Assembly: GCA_949752735.1 (NCBI GenBank)
Contig: OX457039.1
Location: 71,761,001 to 71,825,000 of the forward strand
Origin: Lumbricus terrestris
Lineage: Eukaryota; Annelida; Clitellata; Crassiclitellata; Lumbricidae
Direction of reading: 5' to 3'
Length of the DNA: 64,000 bases
The notes beneath the pieces are model-generated. The model saw nothing but the letters and a program-made list of their open reading frames with translations, was not told the DNA's origin and ran no database searches. Both the position numbers and the translations under genes were made by a program. Of this stretch, positions 56,727 through 64,000 are shown piece after piece. Positions within the stretch are counted from its first letter, which is position 1, and the number at the start of each line of letters is the position of its first letter.

Positions 56727-56957
56727 ATAATAATAATAATATCTTTTCTTTAATTAAACGCCTGCAAGACGCACTGCGCTTTACATTTACAAGTTATGCA
56801 GTAATCTTAATTAAACTTAACTACCAACTGAACAGACAGCTTTGTAATTACACGGCGCCAATGGCAGCCTACAAAGCAAATCCGCCCAACGGGGGCTCGA
56901 ACTCACTACCTCTCGCACTCTTGGCCAGCGTGTTAACCACTACTCTACCGGGCCCCG
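56727..56957 (-). mobile_element. Second tRNA-derived SINE family
   Basis: The minus strand starts GGGCCCGGTAGAGTAGTGG, then TTAACACGCTGGCCAAGAG, and has a B-box-like GAGTTCGAGCCCC (56892-56904). It looks tRNA-derived but is unrelated in body to the other SINEs. It ends in TTTAATTAAAGAAAAGATATT followed by (ATT)n. Confidence 0.75.
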
Positions 56958-57304
56958 TGTGTACCAATTGAGCTGAATACCAACGTCCTCAGTCCTTAGT
57001 CTTCCATGCAGTTACGAACGAAGCCTTGGTCTTCTCAAGAGTCCTTGCTATAATTAATACATGTAGCATTTTTTTTTAACATTCATTTTGATGGAACATT
57101 TGAAATATAATTATGTAGAAATATGGTCTGAAGTTGATCCTCCTCCCACGACGATTCTGATGGCCGTGGATGCGTGTGCCTTCACAAAACAATAGCCGAA
57201 AACAATTGCACATAATTTTTATATCCTACCTGAACCGTTAAACATCTTTGGTTCATCGTTGATGCAGGCTGCAACAGACTTACAGATTGGAAGAAATATC
57301 CCAA
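56958..57304. other. No recognisable gene
   Basis: Unique sequence without supportable features. Confidence 0.5.
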
Positions 57305-57440
57305 CAGGAAATAATTCCTAAAGGAAATAATTCCAACGGGAAATAATTCCATTGGGAAATAATTTCAATGGGAAATAATTCCAATGGGAAATAATTCCAA
57401 CGGGAAATAATTCCAATGGGAAATAATTCCAATGGGAAAT
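57305..57440. repeat. 16-bp minisatellite, ~8 copies
   Basis: GGGAAATAATTCCAAT with C/T and A/C variants; each unit is partly palindromic (GGAAATAATTCC). Confidence 0.93.
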
Positions 57441-57707
57441 TGCCACGTCGTGTCGTAATATATTTTACTGACCTTTTTACAAGTTACCTGGATTTTTGTC
57501 AAAATTTGAATACCAGAATTCGGATCAAATCCACGAATTGAATAATTCGTCTGATATTAATTTTAAATTGCTCTTTGCATGTTTATGTTGTCTCTATAAT
57601 TTGATCGTTTGTGATAGAAATTGCGGTAAATGTTGATCAGATTTACCGTAAACTGTCCTTATAGTCTATATCCTCACCGCTTTGCTTGAATGAAACTGTC
57701 TTCACAA

Positions 57708-58320
57708 TAATTATTATTGTTGGTGTCTATTCGATATGTGAATGCAATTATTGTTGGTGTCTATTCAATATGTGAATGCAATTATTGTTGGTGTCTATTC
57801 AATATGTGTATGCAATTATTGTTGGTGTCTATTCAATATGTGAATGCAATTATTGTTGGTGTCTATTCAATATGTGAATGCAATTATTGTTGGTGTCTAT
57901 TCAATATGTGTATGCAATTATTGTTGGTGTCTATTCAATATGTGAATGCAATTATTGTTGGTGTCTATTCAATATGTGTATGCAATTATTGTTGGTGTCT
58001 ATTCAATATGTGAATGCAATTATTGTTGGTGTCTATTCAATATGTGAATGCAATTATTGTTGGTGTCTATTCAATATGTGAATGCAATTATTGTTGGTGT
58101 CTATTCAATATGTGAATGCAATTATTGTTGGTGTCTATTCAATATGTGAATGCAATTATTGTTGGTGTCTATTCAATATGTGAATGCAATTATTGTTGGT
58201 GTCTATTCAATATGTGAATGCAATTATTGTTGGTGTCTATTCAATATGTGAATGCAATTATTGTTGGTGTCTATTCAATATGTGAATGCAATTATTGTTG
58301 GTGTATATTCAAATATGTAA
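57708..58320. repeat. 34-bp minisatellite, 18 copies, nearly identical
   Basis: Unit AATTATTGTTGGTGTCTATT + CAATATGTGAATGC repeated with almost no variation except GTATGC for GAATGC in a few units. The 34-bp period makes the plus-strand translation cycle through three peptides. There are no spacers, so it is not a CRISPR array. Confidence 0.97.
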
Positions 58321-58329
58321 ATGCAATCA

Positions 58330-59049
58330 CTCGGCATGACGTCATCTGAATTTTCCCTAGGCCTATCTGAATTTACGCCGATCAAATAAATTGAATTTTT
58401 TTATGCAGCTCCAGCAGATTTCAATCATTCGCTTATTATATACAAACGCCTCTTCTCATTGGTGGTAGGGGGGAGGGGGGAAGGGAGATCTTGAGTGACG
58501 TGAAACGATGGCAAAACCAATTTCAAACACATGGTCAAACGTTTGTTCGGATTGTGTGGCATCACTTTGACTGACAGCTTCGTTTATGTTGTAACATAAC
58601 GAATGAAGAGAATTATTATTATTGTTATTGTTGTGTCGTCGTCGTCGTCGTATGATGATGGTCGTCGTTGGTCGGTCGTCGTCGTCGGTCGAGGGTAATG
58701 GCTGATAATTGCGTTGCATTGACGTCACAGGCTGCAGTCTCTCTCTATCCTATTTCCTGCTTGTCTCTCTCTCTGTGTCTTTCTCTGTCTCTCTGTCTCT
58801 CTCTGTGTATCTGTCTCTATCTGTCTCTGGTTCTGCCTGTGTCTCTGTCTGTGTCTCTCTCTGTATATAATTATCTCTTTCTGCGTTTTTTCTCTCTCTC
58901 AATAAATTGTTTTCTGTCTGTCGCTCAGCTGATCACAGTCTATAGATAGATAATGTCTGCATATGATTCGTATTTTAGTTCATTGCGGAGTTGGCTTAGT
59001 TTCAGTTCCGCCTTTGCTCGTTTCCCAGCTCTTAGCTTTGACAGTCATG
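58330..59049. other. No gene; GTC and CT/CTGT low-complexity patches
   Basis: (GTC)n near 58635-58690 and TCTCTGTCT repeats at 58738-58860; otherwise unique. Confidence 0.5.
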
Positions 59050-59051
59050 TA

Positions 59052-60446
59052 CAGGGTGGCTAAAAAAAATGTACCACCGAGGAAAATGCGATATCTTCGA
59101 AGCCGATTGAACTTTTCTGCGAAAATTTCCCAATTTGTAGGGGAATGAATTTCCAACAATCCCTGAAAGTTTCATTTGAAACTTTTCATCCTTGCAAAAG
59201 TTACAGCTGTTCAAACTTAAAATTTGGTTTTTTCAAATATCCGCGGAAAATTGACGTCACTTGTAGATTTCCATGTCAAATGATATCACTTTTCACTACG
59301 ACCTCAGCATTCCGTTTTGCAGTTTATTGTAAGGTATAATGAGAGTGTCCACTCCCTGCCTTAACACAAGCTCAAATTCTTTTTGTGAAGCTCAGTATGG
59401 CCTTGTTGGTCGGGTCCTGCGGCAACTGAACCCACATTAGCAGCAAGACTTGCTTCAACTGGGCAATGTTCTCCAACTTGGGATTAAATGTCTTGCAGCG
59501 TTCCAGCATAGCTCACCAGACGTGATAAGCAAGAGGGCTATGGTCTGGCGAGTTTGTTAGCCATCTTTGCCAATGCATTTACTTCAGTTGATGGCAATAA
59601 GGTAGCGCCATCATAATCAACCTTGCCGTGCGAGCAAGCAGGCGTACCATCCTGCTGGAAAATAAAACCAGATGTTAGAGCACACCTGGTCTTCAATGAG
59701 TCTGGGTAAGAGAGTTCAAAGATGAGTTTGACATCTAACCAACTGAATGGGATTAAATGCAGTCTTTTCTTGCAGCCGTAACACACGCCAGCATATCTGT
59801 TGTCAAAACCACGATGTGCTTTGCAAACTTGACCCTTTCGATTACCAAGCGAATTTCTTGAAAATCGTGTTTTTTTCATCAGGCCAAGCGACCACTTCCT
59901 GCCTCTCTTCCAACATCTGATCTTCGTTACATACACATGTTTGCAGATAGCCTTCAATGTGCTCAGGCTTTACTTTTCACTGGGTATTTTGCTATGATCA
60001 CGCGATGTCCCAGTCTCTGTTCATGCAAAGTCCGAGTTCCCATTTTATCTTTCGCAGAAACTTTGCCCATGACGTTCAGTAATGGGTTCACGAATTGAGA
60101 CCCTAATCTATAAAATATCACCAAATACCTGCAGATTGCTTCATAAACAGCTTCTTTACAGCTCATAGTGAGGTCGTATGACATCATCATCAATTTGTGT
60201 GTTGTAATTTGCCAAACATCTTAATGAAATCACATGTATTGGAGCATGATTCTCCGGATAATTGAAAAAACGAAATTTTTAGTTTGAACAGCTGTAACTT
60301 TTGCAAACATGAAAAGTTTCAAATGAAACTTTCAGGGATTGTTGGATATTCACTCCCCTTTAAATTGTGAAATTTTCGCAGAAAAACCTCAATCGGCTGC
60401 GAAGATATCGCATTTTCCCCGGTGGTACTTTTTTTGAGCCACTTTG
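59052..60446 (-). mobile_element. Tc1/mariner element (1.4 kb) with ~170-bp inverted repeats
   Basis: Terminus CAGGGTGGCTAAAAAAAATG at 59052 pairs with the inverse ending 60446. Homology continues through ACAGCTGTTCAAACTTAAAA (59200s) and its inverse near 60270. TA flanks both sides (59050-59051, 60447-60448). The interior carries a decayed transposase on the minus strand. Long inverted repeats together with a transposase indicate a formerly autonomous copy. Confidence 0.9.
59345..60193 (-). pseudogene. Mariner-type transposase, multiply disrupted
   Basis: Downwards from 60193: an N-terminal segment with KMGTRTLHEQRLGHRV, a middle with EDQMLEERQEVVAWPDEK, then FIFQQDGTPACSHG (the second catalytic Asp), PDHSPLAYHVW (the third acidic residue; usual form SPDLNPLDY.VW), and a C-terminus QLPQDPTNKAILSFTKRI..ACVKAG typical of these transposases. 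Stops follow KSKA (~59963), LARP (59538) and HVW, and frame changes join the parts. IS630/Tc1/mariner transposases cut and paste DNA at TA sites; this one cannot be functional. Confidence 0.82.
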
Positions 60447-60448
60447 TA

Positions 60449-60550
60449 TATTGTATGCTGCAAGTTGCATGTTGTATGTTGCATGTTGCATGCTGTATGT
60501 TGCATGTTGCATGTTGCGTGTTGCGTGTTGCATGTTGTATGTTGCATGTA
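60449..60550. repeat. 7-bp TTGCATG array
   Basis: TTGCATG/TTGTATG/TTGCGTG units directly follow the mariner's TA duplication. Confidence 0.92.
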
Positions 60551-60562
60551 GAACAACCAGAC

Positions 60563-61500
60563 TTAATAATTACTAAACGAGACATCATCCTTCAGCTTCA
60601 GCAGCTGTAGTTCACCTATTAACATTAACCTACACATCACTCGCCTTAGTAGATGTTCCGCCCCTCTGACCCTATGACCCTCTGACCCTATGGCTATATA
60701 TGGCAACCCGAACCGTACCTCCTTTGGACTATTCTTACGAACAACCCTTTTGACTCTACGCAGCGTTCGTGAATAAGCTGGTGCCCGCGTTTGGCTTTCG
60801 AGTGGCGCTTTAGAAGTGTGAAGATTACGATTACGATCATGCATCATGGGACTCTTTGCAGCTTCGTTCTGAATATAATTTACGATCTCCACTTCAAACT
60901 TTTGTGTCCATCACTCCACTCTAGTAGTGGGGCGACCATCTGTAGCGGACGAAACATCATACACTCGGTCGCTTGGAGGAGGTCCGAGTAGGAGGGTGAG
61001 GTTCTGTCCTAGAGGAAGTTTCAGCCTCTGACCCTCAGAGGTCAAGATTAGTTGGGCAGCACACGCAACTATCGCTTTTCTTCTGTTAAGGTTAGAGGAC
61101 AACCCTGCAATCGCAATGGAACTTTCCCGGTATAGTCATGATTTTCCAACTTAACCGCATTCCTCTACATGTTCAAGCTGTCTTCAAATGAAAAGTCATT
61201 TCCCAAATGCACTTTATATACTCTTGGCAGGAATCTCTCACTGTAACAGTCGACCACAGTTCGCAACATATCCCCAGATATTCCTCTTTTCAAGACTAGT
61301 ACTACTACCCTGGATGTCTCTTAAGTCGGTTGATATTTTATGTCGCCATTCCTGCTAATAATAAAACACTCCATTTCACGCGTCCTCATGGGGTTTGAAG
61401 GAGGTGGGGGCAATAACTCGGCCGATAAATCCGCCGTCGTCTCCAACACTCCAGTGGCGTTTGATGCAATCATCTGCAACGAAATGCATCGCTGGAATGA
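60563..61500 (-). pseudogene. Unidentified protein relic (~300 codons over several frames)
   Basis: The minus strand shows protein-like text in linked frames. From ~61500: HFVADDCIKRHWSVGDDGGF, then MRTREMECFIISRNGDIKYQ, VVVLVLKRGISGDMLRTVVD, RFLPRVYKVHLGNDFSFEDS and RNAVKLENHDYTGKVPLRLQ. After a frame change near 61095 comes KLPLGQNLTLLLGPPPSDRV and YDVSSATDGRPTTRVE. Past a TGA (~60911) the same frame continues MMHDRNRNLHTSKAPLESQT, APAYSRTLRRVKRVVRKNS and EVRFGLPYIAIGSEGHRVR. Stops also occur near 61320 and 61180. Composition is unlike the random frames elsewhere. I do not recognise the family; a multicopy mobile-element or viral-type gene is possible. Confidence 0.55.
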
Positions 61501-61739
61501 AATTCGACAATGAATTCAGAACAATTAACATTCAGAGATTGCATTTCAGTTGAGACGATGAAGGAAGAAGGACTTATTGCAAATCGTTCGTCTTGGTCGA
61601 CGGCATGAGACGTTAAATCGTAAGATTAGTCGTCAAGATGATTAGTTCTGTGACGGTATAGATTAAAGGTTAACGCACTTAACGATCAACCTATGAAGCT
61701 TAGGGTCAAAACCCATAAAATGATGCAATCATACAATGT

Positions 61740-61820
61740 AGACAGATGATACAATGATACAATGATACAATGATACAATGATTCAATGATACAATGATAC
61801 AATGATACAATGATACAGTG
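61740..61820. repeat. 8-bp (TGATACAA)n array
   Basis: About nine units, with one ATTCAA variant. Confidence 0.93.
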
Positions 61821-62049
61821 CATAGACAGATGTGTTGAGGTTTTTATTCCACTAAATCGCTTCTCAGAAACGTCGGCTGTTGAGTTCGTCGTTGAGATGA
61901 CTGTGGAGCAAGGAGAGGAATTGGAGCACGTTCCCTTTTATTATGCTCGGACTATTATATATAAGTCGTCCTCGTTTAATACTCATGTCCCAAGGTCAAC
62001 TGATCTTTGCCTTCTTCGTCTTCTTCTCTGGATGTTTGGTTGAAGGAAA

Positions 62050-62152
62050 CATTTACAATATATAATTATATACAATATATATATTATATATATTATATAT
62101 TATATTATATATTATATATTACATATATATTATATTGTATATAATTATATAG
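62050..62152. repeat. AT-rich palindromic tract
   Basis: TATATAATTATATACAATATA is followed by its near-inverse ATTGTATATAATTATATAGG about 70 bases later; most of the interval is pure A/T. Confidence 0.85.
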
Positions 62153-62447
62153 GTCTTTGGGGTCTTTGTGGAAGTGGTCTCTTGAAAATGTTCTTCTTTA
62201 TCAACTGCTTGGCTGAACTTGGGATGACGATTTCCTCACACAAACTTAGACAACATTTTCTGTTTAAATGTGGATGGTATTCTATAGGCTATAGTATCAT
62301 AGATAGTAAGATGAGCTACTGATGTTATGTGAATTATTGTCAGTCAGTCAATCTGTCCACTGATGAAATGCTTTGGAAGCTGTAGCAACGCTTTAGCAGC
62401 CACCGGACCTGGCTCATTGCTGATCTCTATCACGTGACCTGAGTGCA

Positions 62448-62512
62448 CGGGGAGCGCCTCTGAGTAGCGATCTTGAAGGGGCGCTATATGAGTTTTGATT
62501 GATTGTCTATCA
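62448..62512 (+). other. LINE 3'-end fragment (hairpin + TGATT tail)
   Basis: GGAGCGCCTCTGAGTAGCG...CTTGAAGGGGCGCTATATGAG is the same terminal hairpin as at 6568-6612. It is followed by GATTGATTG. Upstream RT coding sequence is not recognisable. Confidence 0.75.
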
Positions 62513-62519
62513 TATTGAT

Positions 62520-64000
62520 TCAACGATTGAGGCAGACTATCTGAATTAAGGACTGAATGACTATCTTAAAGGGGACATGAAAACAGGGGTTAGAGTAATG
62601 ATGTTGCTGCTGCTGTTGTTTGTTGTTTGTTATTGGTATTATTACTATTATTGTTAGTTTATTAAAGATGAGATTTCGTGATGCGAGTGATTTAGGTTGG
62701 TCATTTATTCAGTGGTTTGTCTTTCTGTCAGGCATGGCGATGATCAGATCGTCACTCCCTTTGCACAGATTCTTCACAGTCTTCGAAGGGTCCGAACGCA
62801 TTACGTCAAGCTAACAGCCGTCACAGATGTCAAGTAAGCACTTTCTTCCATGCAATAACGATGTGAAACAACATAATGAGAATGCCCTGGAGCTGCTTCT
62901 CCCAATCCATTTCTTCTCCACGGCAGAGATTCAGATTCTCGTCGCTATATCGTTTATCGGTTGATGCAGATCAAAGTATTGTAACCGATCTTCGACATTT
63001 CTGTTGTTTGAGTTCGAATACATAATTCAGAAGCCACCAATGAGTATTTTTGCATTAGTTCCGAGACCTGTTGGCCTGAATCCGATATTTCATTCGATAT
63101 GTGAGGTCTATCTTTACCTCAGCCAGTTATCGTTTCGGGGAATAAATTATTTTCTTAATGTTCTGATTTTATGGACTGAAGAGAGCGAAAAGTTGCAGGC
63201 CTGAAATTGGATCAGTACATACATGATGGATTTGTCTGTAGGGTGGGCTTTAGGAAACATCTAGCAGACACAGACCATGCAGGCAATGCTGGTAAGAAAT
63301 CTGGCTGATTGAAAGACTGCAGCACACGTTGATTTGAAGAGGTTCCTGGCTGTGTTTGAGGAGTTGTTTGAAAAGCGAACAGATGTAGATGGACGACAAT
63401 TTCATTTCACAACGACACTTCGATCATTCGACTGAAGTTTCATGAAGTGTCGTCTGAAGAGATTGAGATCGGTTCAAGAATCTGAGTCGATCAGAGCAAC
63501 TTCAGAAAACAAATCGGTTGACAGGGATGTCTGGTAAACGAGAGATTGTTCTTAAAGTGTCTCTTAAAGACGTTGAAACACATGGCCACACTCTTATTAT
63601 AGCTAATGATCGTGTCAAGGGAGACAACTCAAAGTAGACACTGAAGTGCCTATAGGTGCTTGCAGACACAGACTGTCTGGTAGCAAATCACACGAGACTG
63701 TCGCCTATGCGACTATAGAGAGTTTGAATATATAGTCGCCTATACTACTAGACAGTTTGTGCAAGTACTTTGTATGTATGGCCACATTAGTCATTAGTTT
63801 CAGAGTGATTCAGAACAGAGAAGAAAAAGTTGTGTTCTCTCAGTCAAAACAAAATGAGGAGGAAGTCTAAGATTCAGTTCCAGGTCGAGACTGAAAGACA
63901 GACAAAAAGTTGATTTTGTTGGGAGTTGGATTGTCGTCGATGTTTTCAAAACTTATTTCGAGTAACTTGTGTTTAAGACGTGAAAAGTGAAAGATGTGTG
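62520..64000. other. No recognisable gene
   Basis: Unique sequence with short frames only. If the PDE4 reading is correct this is intron between the first and second UCR1 exons, and I found no further PDE4 exon here. Confidence 0.45.

Noticed and set aside
57708..58320. CRISPR-like array of 34-bp repeats
   Set aside because: Units are directly contiguous with no unique spacers, and the genome is animal.
61810..62043. 77-codon plus frame
   Set aside because: Starts in the TGATACAA repeat; no domain or splice context.

Overview
This is 64 kb of animal (metazoan) nuclear DNA and is almost entirely non-coding. It carries split-codon exons of a conserved animal gene, tRNA-derived SINEs, four non-LTR retrotransposon fragments, a Ty3/gypsy-type LTR element, hAT and Tc1/mariner DNA transposons, and a very heavy load of microsatellites and minisatellites. 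The repeat content fits a marine invertebrate, but I cannot name the taxon. One 200-base assembly gap lies at 7732-7931.

The only host gene I can support is a plus-strand cAMP-specific phosphodiesterase of the PDE4 (dunce) family. An alternative first coding exon (22956-23029) ends in an RRHSW peptide and half a cysteine codon (TG). About 29.5 kb downstream, exon 52501-52698 opens with the missing C, reads FDVEN, and contains the hallmark UCR1 peptide RRESFLYRSDS. Both peptides contain protein kinase A site motifs. No catalytic exon lies in the window, so the gene should continue past 64000. If this reading is right, everything between 23.0 and 52.5 kb is one intron.

Layout. 0-8 kb: a TTF zinc-finger (hAT-like) ORF split by a hAT MITE with an exact 8-bp target duplication, an RTE-like RT remnant, two small MITEs and an L2/CR1-like LINE. 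8-13.5 kb: tandem repeats. 13.6-17.5 kb: a SINE, a MITE, a degenerate protein relic, a 254-bp hAT MITE and a LINE tail. 17.5-21.4 kb: a 3.8-kb hAT-type element with no transposase, built from minisatellites that include a large inverted satellite. 22.9-24.7 kb: the first PDE4 exon followed at once by two long minisatellites. 25.8-28.7 kb: a mariner-type element with ~430-bp inverted repeats, holding a second repeat element. 29.2-32.6 kb: a young LTR retrotransposon with a large internal deletion. 33.4-38.4 kb: two LINEs and a SINE. 38.4-52.4 kb: microsatellites and SINE/LINE tails. 52.5-58.3 kb: the PDE4 UCR1 exon and more minisatellites. 59-61.5 kb: a decayed mariner with recognisable transposase, next to a protein relic I cannot identify. 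61.5-64 kb: little recognisable.

Two themes link the elements. The SINEs carry a 3' end like that of the window's L2/CR1-like LINE, as expected if they use its retrotransposition machinery. In addition, several elements (LTR retrotransposon, mariner, LINE) sit inside pre-existing microsatellites.
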